DNA of 64,000 nt. Source: Kineosporia succinea (GTDB lineage: Bacteria > Actinomycetota > Actinomycetes > Actinomycetales > Kineosporiaceae). The stretch lies in contig NZ_JAUSQZ010000001.1 of assembly GCF_030811555.1 (NCBI RefSeq), positions 6,445,241-6,509,240 of the forward strand, read 5' to 3'. The position numbers and the translations under genes are program-made. Positions 1 to 7,683 of this stretch are shown piece after piece; within the stretch, counting starts at the first letter, position 1, and each line of letters starts with the position of its first letter. A model generated the notes under the pieces. That model saw only the letters and a program-made list of their open reading frames with translations, had not been told where the DNA came from and searched no databases.

Positions 1-1
1 C

Positions 2-421
2 GACCAGACCCGCGTGCTCCTGCTGACCAGCGACGACAGCGACACAGTGATCACCGCCGCGCTCGCCCGGGGCGCCAGCGGCTTCCTCAGCCACAACTCC
101 CTCGACGCCGGCGAGCTGCTGCGCGCCGTGCGGGCCGTCGCCGCCGGGGAGGGATTCCTGGCGCCGGTCGCCGCCGCCGTCGCCGTGCGGCAGCTGCGCG
201 ACCGCGCCGAGCGCGAGTCCGCCGCCCGGATCCGCTTCGACCTCACCCGCCGCGAGCGCGAGCTGATGGACCTGCTGGTCAAGGGCATGACGAACGCCGA
301 GATCGCCGGGCACCTGGTGCTGTCGGAGAAGACGGTGAAGAACCACCTCAACCACATGTACGCGAAACTCGGTGTGCGGCACCGCACCGAGGCCGTGGCC
401 CGCTGGCAGGGAGAGGTGTAG
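2..421 (+). CDS. LuxR/NarL-type response regulator, C-terminal part
   Basis: The reading frame is open from the first bases of the window, so the N-terminus lies upstream. What remains is the last third of a receiver domain (a beta strand VLLLTS, then GASGFL) followed by a LuxR-type helix-turn-helix: LTRRERELMDLLVKGMTN, then a NAEIAGHLVLSEKTVKNHL recognition unit. Such proteins are DNA-binding partners of a sensor kinase. The position where most receivers have Lys (GYLLKD-like) reads GFLSHN here, so the conserved switch lysine seems to be replaced; the phospho-acceptor Asp would be outside the window. The gene ends at TAG and is followed by about 120 bases before the next gene. Assignment to the family is firm; the regulon is unknown. 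Confidence 0.9.
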   Translation, partial: DQTRVLLLTSDDSDTVITAALARGASGFLSHNSLDAGELLRAVRAVAAGEGFLAPVAAAVAVRQLRDRAERESAARIRFDLTRRERELMDLLVKGMTNAEIAGHLVLSEKTVKNHLNHMYAKLGVRHRTEAVARWQGEV

Positions 422-541
422 GCCCACAGATCTGGGCCTGCCCCGGGCCGCAACCGGGACCCGCGACCGGCGAGCGCACAGGCCGCGCGCCGACAGACTT
501 CGGGACGTCCGAGCACACCGTCCCGAAAGGATCCGCGAACA

Positions 542-1780
542 GTGAAACGACGCTATACGGTGGCCGGCGGTGTCGTCGGCGCCACGCTCGTGGGGGTGCT
601 GGTCGCGGTGTCCAGCGGTGTTCCCGCGTTCAGCTCCGAGAGGACCTCTGCGGGACACCACGGCCCGCGCCACTCCGCCACGGCCACGCACTCTGCCGCC
701 CCTGAAACGGCAGAGACCTCCCACCCGACCCACACCCCGGGTGACAGCACCGACACCACCGGCAGCACCGACACCACTGACACGGTCGACCCGAAGGCGC
801 CCACGTCCACGGTCAGCGACCCGGCCGACCACGACATGCCCGGCATGGTGAAGGCCCCGGCGTACAACCCGAACCTCGACCCGGGCGAGTCCGACACGGT
901 CTCCCCCGCGGTGAAGGGCATCGCCCCCGAGCACGCGTTCAACCCGGGCCCGAGCGTCTCCACGCACCACGAGTTCCAGGCCAACTGCTACATGAGCCAC
1001 CACGAGGCGGACGACCCGATCGTCTACCCGGGCATGGCCGGCGCCAGCCACATGCACACGTTCATGGGCTCGGACGACACCAACGCCAAGAGCACCACGG
1101 CGTCGCTGAAGGCCGGTGGCACCAGCTGCATCACGCCCGGCGACCGGTCCGGGTACTGGCACCCGTCGATCTACAACGGCGACCAGCTCGTCACCACCCA
1201 GTACAAGCAGACGATCTACTACAAGTCCGGGGTCTCCGACTACCGCACCGTGCGCGCGTTCCCGCAGGGCCTGCGCTACGTCGTGGGCAGCCCGACACAG
1301 ACGAAGGAGGAGTTCGAGAACCACCCGGGCACCGTCGAGGGCTGGGAGTGCGGCGACAGCGCCAACAACTTCGAGATCCCGGACCACTGCCGCGAGGGCA
1401 GCTACCTGAACATCCGCATGCAGGCCCCCAGCTGCTGGGACGGCGTGCACCTGGACTCAGCCGACCACAAGAGCCACATGGCCTACCCGGTCGTCGAGGA
1501 CAACCGCCGCGTCTGCCCCTCCACCCACCCGGTGGCCGTGCCGATGGTCGAGTTCAAGATGGCGTTCAACGTCTCCGGCGACATGTCGAAGGTGCGCCTG
1601 TCCAGCGGCACCGACTGGAGCTGGCACTACGACTTCTTCAACGGCTGGGACGCGCCCACCCTCGCCGCCCTGGTCGAGCACTGCATCAACGGCGGACTGC
1701 AGTGCGACCCGCGCGGTTTCGACCTGTACAAGCCCGACCGCGGGGCCGCGCTCAACGAGAAGTACGAGCTCGCGGGCTGA
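542..1780 (+). CDS. Secreted DUF1996 domain protein
   Basis: A 412-residue exported protein starting at GTG, preceded by a GAAAGGA ribosome-binding site. Residues about 5-32 form a hydrophobic signal segment after a Lys/Arg-rich start. A Thr/Ser/Asp-rich linker follows to about residue 110. The rest matches the DUF1996 pattern: HHEFQANCYMSHH, GASHMHTFMG, a YWHPSIYNG block, and several cysteines that probably form disulfides outside the cell. DUF1996 is shared with fungi and its biochemical role is not established; association with cell-surface or polysaccharide functions is inference. It stands alone as a transcription unit and ends at a strong shared terminator. Confidence 0.85.
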   Translation: MKRRYTVAGGVVGATLVGVLVAVSSGVPAFSSERTSAGHHGPRHSATATHSAAPETAETSHPTHTPGDSTDTTGSTDTTDTVDPKAPTSTVSDPADHDMPGMVKAPAYNPNLDPGESDTVSPAVKGIAPEHAFNPGPSVSTHHEFQANCYMSHHEADDPIVYPGMAGASHMHTFMGSDDTNAKSTTASLKAGGTSCITPGDRSGYWHPSIYNGDQLVTTQYKQTIYYKSGVSDYRTVRAFPQGLRYVVGSPTQTKEEFENHPGTVEGWECGDSANNFEIPDHCREGSYLNIRMQAPSCWDGVHLDSADHKSHMAYPVVEDNRRVCPSTHPVAVPMVEFKMAFNVSGDMSKVRLSSGTDWSWHYDFFNGWDAPTLAALVEHCINGGLQCDPRGFDLYKPDRGAALNEKYELAG

Positions 1781-1791
1781 AATCCCGTGAG

Positions 1792-1824
1792 GAGAACCCC
1801 CGGGGCCGGTCCCCGGGGGTTCTC
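1792..1824. terminator. Bidirectional intrinsic terminator
   Basis: A perfect 14-bp inverted repeat (GAGAACCCCCGGGG / CCCCGGGGGTTCTC) with a 5-base loop lies between the 3' ends of the DUF1996 gene and the convergent GNAT gene. There is no long U-tract, as is usual in high-GC actinomycetes. Confidence 0.85.
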
Positions 1825-1829
1825 GCATC

Positions 1830-2321
1830 TCACAGCTGCAGCGTGAAGTACGCGCTGTTCGGGTCGTGCGTGTAGTCCGCGAACGGCTCCGCCTGCAGGA
1901 ACCCGTACCGTGCGTAGAGACTCCGGGCCGGCTCGAAGAAGTCCTCGCTGCCCGTCTCCAGGCTGATGCGCTTGTACCCGGCCTCGCGCGCCTCGTTCAC
2001 GGCGTGACGCAGCAACTGCCCCGCGATCCCCTGCCGCAACCGCGAGGGCAGCGTGCGCATCGACTTCAGCTCCACGTGGTCGTCGTCCAGACGCTTCAGC
2101 GCGACACAGCCGACCACCTCATCACCGTCACGCGCCGCCCAGAACGTGATCGCCGGCGCCCGCAGCGCCTCCACGTCGAGCGCGTGCACGCTCTCCGGCG
2201 GCGACACCTCCCGCATCTGCGCCACGTGCCCCTCGAGCAGGGCCACCACCTGCGGGTCCGAGAGGTCGTCGAGCGAGATCAGCACACCGGTCACGGCGTT
2301 CATGGTGGCAGACGGGCCCAT
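1830..2321 (-). CDS. GNAT-family N-acetyltransferase (YsnE-like)
   Basis: A 163-residue GNAT enzyme that would transfer an acetyl group from acetyl-CoA to an unknown small molecule or amine. The core acetyl-CoA loop is visible as RTLPSRLRQGIAGQLLRHA, preceded by the VELKSMRT strand. The C-terminal signature KRISLETGS, then FFEPARSLYARYGF and DPNSAYFTLQL, is typical of the YsnE/PA4866-like subgroup. The first in-frame ATG is used; a second ATG six codons later is equally possible because neither has a clear Shine-Dalgarno sequence. It is monocistronic and convergent with the DUF1996 gene. Confidence 0.88.
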   Translation of the reverse strand: MGPSATMNAVTGVLISLDDLSDPQVVALLEGHVAQMREVSPPESVHALDVEALRAPAITFWAARDGDEVVGCVALKRLDDDHVELKSMRTLPSRLRQGIAGQLLRHAVNEAREAGYKRISLETGSEDFFEPARSLYARYGFLQAEPFADYTHDPNSAYFTLQL

Positions 2322-2469
2322 GAAGGACGCGTCGGCACCAGGGGTCGTGTCGCTGACCCCGGGCGTCGGGGCGGCTGTCGAGGGAGTGTGACGTAAGGCG
2401 CAACGGCCTGTTATCGCTCGTCCTGAGCAGGCAGACGGGCAGACGATGGGACTGCCCCCGCAGCCGCGG

Positions 2470-3477
2470 TCAGGCGCCCGTCGCTCCCGACGGTGGCCGG
2501 CACACCAGCAGCTCGGCCCGTCCCAGCACGCGGAGCACTCCGGCCGAGTGAGGCACCACCGTCGTACTCCCGGCGTCGAGCGACACCTCGGCGCCGCCGG
2601 TCGGCATCACCGCGGCCGTCCCCGCCAACACCACCAGCACCGCGAACCCGGGCTCCAGGCGCACCTCCCCGGAGACCGCCACGTGCTCGATCGCGAAGTA
2701 CTCCCCCGCCGCCTCCGGCAGCACCTGGGGCCCGAAGCCGGCCGGGCGCACCAGCAGCGCGATCTCCTCGATCGTGCGGGCCGTGCGCTCCACCGCGCCC
2801 AGCGCCACGTCGAAGCCCAGCCCCAGGTGACCGTCGCGCGCCCCGTCGAGGTCGAAGCCCTTCCACTCCAGCAGGATCGACAGGTCTTCGGGCTCCTGCA
2901 CCTCCACCAGGAAGACCCCCTCGCCGATCGCGTGCAGGACCCCCGGCGGCACGTACACCACGTCGCCCGGGCGCACCTCGATGCGGTGCAGCAGCCCCAG
3001 CAGCGCGTCCGTGTCCTGCGACGCCACCAGCGAGGACAGCTCGGCCGGCCCCACATCGGCTCGCAGCCCCAGGTGCACCACCCCGCCGGACAGGATGTAC
3101 CAGGCCTCCGCCTTGCCGTGCGCCCGCCCGAGGTGCCCGGCCGCGAACGAGACGTGCGGGTGCGCGTGCACCGGCAGCCGCTGCCCCGCGTCCAGGAGCT
3201 TGACCAGCAGCTTCGTGTCCGCCCCGAACGCCTCCAGATGCGCGGGCCCCAGCCACCCGAGCGGGTCGGCCGCCACCGCCGCCGACAGCAGCCTCCCGTC
3301 CGGCAGCGCGCTCAGCCCCAGCGACGCCTCACCGAACAACGTCGTGGTCGAGGCCACCCAGTCTTCCGGTTCCCGCGACGGCACCGGGCCCGCCAGCCCC
3401 CGGAAAGCCACGATCCGCGCCCCGCCCCGGTAGAAGCGCTCCGGCGGGCGTTGCGACGAAAGCTCTACGACGTCCAT
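2470..3477 (-). CDS. Class I mannose-6-phosphate isomerase-like cupin enzyme
   Basis: A 335-residue cupin-fold protein related to zinc-dependent phosphomannose isomerases. The key block is KLLVKLLDAGQRLPVHAHP, with metal-ligand histidines, followed by HGKAEAWYILSGG and, later, RPGDVVYVPPGVLHAIGEG. The expected reaction is interconversion of an aldose-6-phosphate and a ketose-6-phosphate. It is the last gene of the minus-strand sugar operon and overlaps the upstream kinase gene by 13 bases, which implies translational coupling; its ribosome-binding site GAGAGGG lies inside the kinase 3' end. Placed beside a PFK-like kinase and a class II aldolase, it would feed ketose-6-phosphate to the kinase. 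The true substrate need not be mannose-6-phosphate. Confidence 0.82.
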   Translation of the reverse strand: MDVVELSSQRPPERFYRGGARIVAFRGLAGPVPSREPEDWVASTTTLFGEASLGLSALPDGRLLSAAVAADPLGWLGPAHLEAFGADTKLLVKLLDAGQRLPVHAHPHVSFAAGHLGRAHGKAEAWYILSGGVVHLGLRADVGPAELSSLVASQDTDALLGLLHRIEVRPGDVVYVPPGVLHAIGEGVFLVEVQEPEDLSILLEWKGFDLDGARDGHLGLGFDVALGAVERTARTIEEIALLVRPAGFGPQVLPEAAGEYFAIEHVAVSGEVRLEPGFAVLVVLAGTAAVMPTGGAEVSLDAGSTTVVPHSAGVLRVLGRAELLVCRPPSGATGA

Positions 3478-4685
3478 TGTTCTGCCCTCTCCCGCAACAC
3501 CGCCGACAGGAACCCACCCACGAAAGTGTCACCCAGGCCGACCGTGGTGGGAACGTCCACGTCCAGCACCCACCCGGGCCGCGCCCGCACCACCGCCCCC
3601 GACAGCGCCGCCGTCGCCTCCAGCTCCCCCACGAACGACACCGACTCCGCCCGCCTCGGCAACCCGGCCACCGCGTCCATCTGCTCGTCCGTGAACGAAT
3701 CCCCGTGCACGTAGCGGACACTCGCCATCAGCATCCCGGCGTCCAGGGCCTGCCGGTACGAGGGCGCCGAGACCCCGACCGCCGCCGACCAGAACTTCGT
3801 GTGCACCACCAGCACCGGCGCCGGGATCAGCGCGTGCAGCTCCCGCAACGCCGCACACACCTCCGGCGCCGACAGCAGGTCCACCGGGCGCCCCAGGTAG
3901 TGCTGCATCTCGTCTTCGTTCAGGCCGTACACGTCGACCCGCTCCAGCACCGACTCGCGCACCGCCGCCCGGAACTCCGGCTCGTGGAACGCCGCGTCCT
4001 CGTAGTAGACGAACGCCTCCCGCGGCAGTTGCACCAGGTGCTGCCGCAGATCCGCCAGCCGCTCGGCCAGAAGCGCCGCAGACCGCATCGCGTTGAAGCC
4101 ACTGACCAGGAACAGCCGCGACTGCCCCAGCAACGCACCCAGCTCACCGGCGAGCACCAGCTCCTCGTTGGCCGGGTCGTTCACGTAGATCAGCCGGTTC
4201 GCGGACGGCGCCACCACCTCCACGTCGCCCACCCGCACCCGCAGCCCGGCATCGAACTGCGTGATGAGATGCGGGTAGACGCTGTCCTGCGACGAGCTCG
4301 ACACGTAGTCCACCCGGGCCGGCAGCAACCGCCGGAAGTGCTCGTTCAGCGTCACCAGGTGCAGCGTCGAGGCCAGGCCGAGCCGGTCGAGGGTGAACCC
4401 GGCCCGCACCGACGTGCCCCCCAGCGCGATCTCCCGGGGGAACCGCGCCGCGAACTCCTCCAGCACCGCGGCCGAGGCCACGAAGTGCTCACCACCCCGG
4501 CCCTCACGCAGGTAGGTGAGAACCGAGACCACCAGGCCCCGTTCGTCCTCGATCACCGAAGGCCGCAGTGACAGGTCCCCGGCCGTGATGCCGTGGGTGA
4601 CCACGAGCCGTTCCAGGCCCACCGAGGTGAGCCTGACCTCGTAGTCGACACAGCCCCCCAGGCCCAGAACGACTCGTGACGTCAT
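3465..4685 (-). CDS. ADP-dependent phosphofructokinase/glucokinase-family sugar kinase
   Basis: A 406-residue ribokinase-fold sugar kinase. The C-terminal anion-hole and catalytic-base motif reads TVGLGDTFVGGF, and the nucleotide-side block reads VDVYGLNEDEM. These are closer to the ADP-dependent PFK/glucokinase family known best from archaea than to ordinary PfkB, which has GAGD. The substrate-side glycine pair is ALGGTSVRAG near residue 90. Archaeal members are about 450 residues, so this one is somewhat short. It starts one base after the aldolase stop (TGAGATG) and overlaps the isomerase gene, so all three are coupled. The likely reaction is phosphorylation of a ketose-6-phosphate. Use of ADP rather than ATP is inference from family resemblance only. 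Confidence 0.72.
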   Translation of the reverse strand: MTSRVVLGLGGCVDYEVRLTSVGLERLVVTHGITAGDLSLRPSVIEDERGLVVSVLTYLREGRGGEHFVASAAVLEEFAARFPREIALGGTSVRAGFTLDRLGLASTLHLVTLNEHFRRLLPARVDYVSSSSQDSVYPHLITQFDAGLRVRVGDVEVVAPSANRLIYVNDPANEELVLAGELGALLGQSRLFLVSGFNAMRSAALLAERLADLRQHLVQLPREAFVYYEDAAFHEPEFRAAVRESVLERVDVYGLNEDEMQHYLGRPVDLLSAPEVCAALRELHALIPAPVLVVHTKFWSAAVGVSAPSYRQALDAGMLMASVRYVHGDSFTDEQMDAVAGLPRRAESVSFVGELEATAALSGAVVRARPGWVLDVDVPTTVGLGDTFVGGFLSAVLRERAEQWTS

Positions 4686-4686
4686 C

Positions 4687-5553
4687 TCAGTACAGCTTCG
4701 CCTTGCCGGCGGCGTCGAACAGCTCGATCTTGTGCTGCGCGACCTCCTTCAGCGCGTCGATGCACGGCGGCTGGATGCTGTTCGGCTCGCGGAGCCCCTT
4801 CTCCAGCAGCACCTCCCGCATCTTGTTGTGGTACACGACCTTGATGTCGCTGGAGATGTTGATCTTGTTGACGCCCAGCTTCACGGCCTGCGCGATCTCG
4901 TCGTCCGGGTTGCCCGAACCACCGTGCAGCACCAGCGGGATACCGACCGCGGCCTTGATCTTCTTGAGCAGGTCGAGCTTCAGCTCCGGCTTCAGGGTGG
5001 GCGGGTACAGACCGTGGTAGGTGCCGATCGCGACCGCCAGGCTGTCGACGCCCGTCTGCTTCACGAACGTCACCGCCTCCTGCGGATCGGTGTAGAGGAT
5101 CACGTCGGCGCCGGCCTCCGCCTCCGGGTCCTCGTCCATCTTGCCGATCGTGCCCAGCTCGGCCTCCACGGAAATACCGACCGCGTGGGCGATCTCGACC
5201 GTCTTGCGGCTGATCGCGATGTTGTCCTCGAACGACTTCATCGAGCCGTCGATCATCACCGAGGTGAACCCGATGCGCAGCGCCGTGAGCATCTGCGGGA
5301 TGTCCGCACCGTGGTCCCAGTGGATCGCGATCGGCACGCTGGACCTGTGCGCGCGCTCCCGGATCGCCGGGATCAGCTCGTGCCGGATGTGCGAGACCTC
5401 GTCCGGGTGGATCGCGACCAGCAGCGGCGCGTTCGTCTCCTCGGAGATCTCCACGACGCCGTTGAACATCGCCCAGTCACTGATGTTGAACGCCGGCACG
5501 GCGAAGTTGTGCTCGTTCGCGACGTCCAGGATCTTCTTGCCGGTGGTGAGCAT
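4687..5553 (-). CDS. Class II fructose/tagatose-bisphosphate aldolase
   Basis: A 288-residue zinc-dependent class II aldolase of the ketose-bisphosphate family. Signature blocks are IAIHWDHGAD (catalytic Asp and zinc His), VSVEAELG-type AELGTIG, GTYHGLYPP, PLVLHGGSG and NKINISSD. The reaction is reversible cleavage of a ketose-1,6-bisphosphate to dihydroxyacetone phosphate and glyceraldehyde-3-phosphate. The start has a good AAGGAG site. It lies 52 bases downstream of the permease and directly before the sugar kinase, which places it as the last catabolic step of the operon. Sequence alone does not separate fructose from tagatose specificity. Confidence 0.9.
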   Translation of the reverse strand: MLTTGKKILDVANEHNFAVPAFNISDWAMFNGVVEISEETNAPLLVAIHPDEVSHIRHELIPAIRERAHRSSVPIAIHWDHGADIPQMLTALRIGFTSVMIDGSMKSFEDNIAISRKTVEIAHAVGISVEAELGTIGKMDEDPEAEAGADVILYTDPQEAVTFVKQTGVDSLAVAIGTYHGLYPPTLKPELKLDLLKKIKAAVGIPLVLHGGSGNPDDEIAQAVKLGVNKINISSDIKVVYHNKMREVLLEKGLREPNSIQPPCIDALKEVAQHKIELFDAAGKAKLY

Positions 5554-5605
5554 CGGTGCTCTTCTCCTTGGGGGGTTGGGATTTCAGGACTTCGGGATGC
5601 GGCCT

Positions 5606-6481
5606 TCAGGACTTCACGGCACCGGCGGAGAGCCCGCCGATGAAACGCCGCTGGAAGACGAGGAAGAGAACGAGGACCGGGATCGACCCGAGGATGCTCA
5701 TCGCCATCATCTCGTTCCACTCGTACGAGTGCTGGCCCATGAGCAGCTGGATCCCGATCGGCACCGTGCGCATGTCGTCGGTACGGGTCAGGGTGAGCGC
5801 GAAAAGGTACTCGTTCCACGAGATCATGAACGTGTACACCCCCACGGCGATCATGCCCGGCACCGAGATCGGCACCAGCACCCGCCACAGGGCCGTCCAC
5901 CCGGTGGCGCCGTCGACCTTCACCGCCTCGTCCAGCTCACGCGGCAGGGTGTTGAAGTAGGCCGTCATCATGATGATCGCGTAGGGCAACGTGAACACCA
6001 TGTGCGTGATGATCAGCCCGGGATAGGTGTTGTAGAGGCCCAGCGACACCATCAGCCCGAAGTACGGGATGACCAGCGTGATCGGCGGCACCGCCTGCAC
6101 ACTCACGATCACCATGTTCACCAGGCGCTTGCCGGGGAACTCGTACCGGCTGAACGCGTACGCCGCCAGGATCGCCACCAGCAGCGTCAGAGCCGTCACC
6201 GCGAGCGCGACCACGTAGCTGTTGACGAAGAACCGCAGCTTGCCGGGATCGGTGAGAACCGTGGTGTAGGCGTCGAAGTTGAGGTTGCCGCTGATCAGCT
6301 GGGGCGGGGTCTGCATGACCTCGCCGTTGGGTTTGAGGGAGGTCGAGATCATCCAGAGCACGGGGGCGGCCGCGAAGACGGCGCCGATGCTGAGGCCTGT
6401 TATCAGGGCGATCTTCTTGAGGGTGTGCCTGGGTGCGCGGTTCGGGTGGTGGATGGTGGACGTGGTGGTCACGGCGGTCAT
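5606..6481 (-). CDS. Carbohydrate ABC transporter permease, second subunit (MalG type)
   Basis: A 291-residue inner-membrane permease with six predicted hydrophobic segments. The cytoplasmic EAA loop that docks the ATPase reads ELDEAVKVDGATGW. The chosen ATG has a GGGAGAGG ribosome-binding site and starts 5 bases after the stop of the first permease; a longer frame upstream lacks family similarity. It pairs with the neighbouring MalF-type permease and the lipoprotein to form a sugar importer. No ATPase gene is present here, as is usual for actinomycetes that share one MsiK-type ATPase among importers (inference). Confidence 0.93.
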   Translation of the reverse strand: MTAVTTTSTIHHPNRAPRHTLKKIALITGLSIGAVFAAAPVLWMISTSLKPNGEVMQTPPQLISGNLNFDAYTTVLTDPGKLRFFVNSYVVALAVTALTLLVAILAAYAFSRYEFPGKRLVNMVIVSVQAVPPITLVIPYFGLMVSLGLYNTYPGLIITHMVFTLPYAIIMMTAYFNTLPRELDEAVKVDGATGWTALWRVLVPISVPGMIAVGVYTFMISWNEYLFALTLTRTDDMRTVPIGIQLLMGQHSYEWNEMMAMSILGSIPVLVLFLVFQRRFIGGLSAGAVKS

Positions 6482-6486
6482 GCGGC

Positions 6487-7542
6487 TCACCTCTCCCGCT
6501 GCTGGCGCACGTAGAAGAACGCCAGGAGCATCGTCAGGAGCAGCACGATCACCGCGGCCGCGCTGGCCAGGCCGAACTCGTAGCTGCTGAACGCCTGCTT
6601 GTACACGTAGGTGCTGAGCATCTCGGTGCTGTTGAGCGGGCCGCCGCCGGTCGTCATCCAGATCAGGGCGAACTGCTGGCTGGTCCAGATCAGGTCCAGC
6701 ACGGCCATGCTCACGAGGATCGGGCGCAGCTGCGGGACGGTGACGTTCCAGAACTTGGCCCAGGGGCCGGCGCCGTCGACGGCGGCGGCCTCGTACAGGT
6801 CGTTCGGGATGCCCTGCAGACCGGCGAGGATGCTGATCATGAAGAACGGGTAGCCCGACCAGATGTTGATGAAGAGCACGGCCCACAGGGCGGTTCCCGG
6901 ACTGGCGAGCCAGTCGACCTGACCGTCGATCAGGTGGGCCTTGTCGAGCACGTAGTTGACGACGCCGGCCGGGTCGAGCATGAGCCGCCAGAGCACCGCG
7001 ACCACGGCGATCGTGAACAGCCAGGGCAGGATGTAGAGGACCCGGAAGACGCTGCGGGTCACCGGGCCCAGCAGGGGCGAGTTCAGCATCATCGCGAACG
7101 CCAGGCCGAGCACCAGGTGGGCGCCCATGCTGCCGAAGATGAAGATGCCGGTGTTCTTCAGGGCGGTGCGGAAGTTCGGGTCGGTGAGGATCTCGGTGTA
7201 GTTGGCGAAACCGACGAGCACGGGGTTGCGCTCGACGATGACGTTGTCCTTGAACGAGTAGCTGATCACCATGACGATCGGGACGACCATCAGGATGACG
7301 AGCAGGATCATCGTCGGGGTCAGGTAGCCGAACGGGGTCAGGACCCGCCCGGCCCGGCGGCGCGGGCTGAGTCTCTGCGGTGCCGGGGGTGGAACTGCCT
7401 GGGGTGCGGGGGTTCTGGTGAGGGTCACGGTGCTGCTTGCGTTTCTCGAACTGCCGGGGCTTCGTGAGTTGCTTGCGGACGTTCCGGTCGGGTTCTCAGG
7501 GCCCGTGACGGTTGGGCTCGCGGTCGGGTGCGCGGGCTCCAT
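6487..7542 (-). CDS. Carbohydrate ABC transporter permease, first subunit (MalF type)
   Basis: A 351-residue membrane protein. An unusually long polar Pro/Ser/Thr-rich N-terminus (about 65 residues) precedes the first membrane segment LTPTMILLVILMVVPIV. The EAA loop reads DLYEAAAVDGAGPWAKFW, the usual contact with the transport ATPase. The true start could lie downstream of the given one, since the polar tail is not conserved in the family. The gene follows the lipoprotein after a 141-base gap containing a strong hairpin and is followed closely by the second permease. Confidence 0.9.
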   Translation of the reverse strand: MEPAHPTASPTVTGPENPTGTSASNSRSPGSSRNASSTVTLTRTPAPQAVPPPAPQRLSPRRRAGRVLTPFGYLTPTMILLVILMVVPIVMVISYSFKDNVIVERNPVLVGFANYTEILTDPNFRTALKNTGIFIFGSMGAHLVLGLAFAMMLNSPLLGPVTRSVFRVLYILPWLFTIAVVAVLWRLMLDPAGVVNYVLDKAHLIDGQVDWLASPGTALWAVLFINIWSGYPFFMISILAGLQGIPNDLYEAAAVDGAGPWAKFWNVTVPQLRPILVSMAVLDLIWTSQQFALIWMTTGGGPLNSTEMLSTYVYKQAFSSYEFGLASAAAVIVLLLTMLLAFFYVRQQRER

Positions 7543-7562
7543 CGAGCACCTCCTGGGTAGGC

Positions 7563-7636
7563 GGGGGCCGCACCGGGACCGAGCAGGCGCTGGCCTGACT
7601 GCTGGTTCACGGCGCTGGTTTCGCGGTGCGGCCCCC
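7563..7636 (-). promoter_or_regulatory. Intercistronic stem-loop between lipoprotein and permease genes
   Basis: A perfect 13-bp inverted repeat (GGGGGCCGCACCG at 7563-7575, CGGTGCGGCCCCC at 7624-7636) encloses a 48-base loop. The right arm also takes part in a second small hairpin, CCCCC-gacta-GGGGG at 7633-7647, so the two cannot form together. Such structures between binding-protein and permease genes often reduce downstream expression or protect the upstream mRNA; that role is inferred. Confidence 0.6.
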
Positions 7637-7683
7637 CGACTAGGGGGACGGTTCGGGACGGGGGTCCTTCACCGGGAGGGGCC

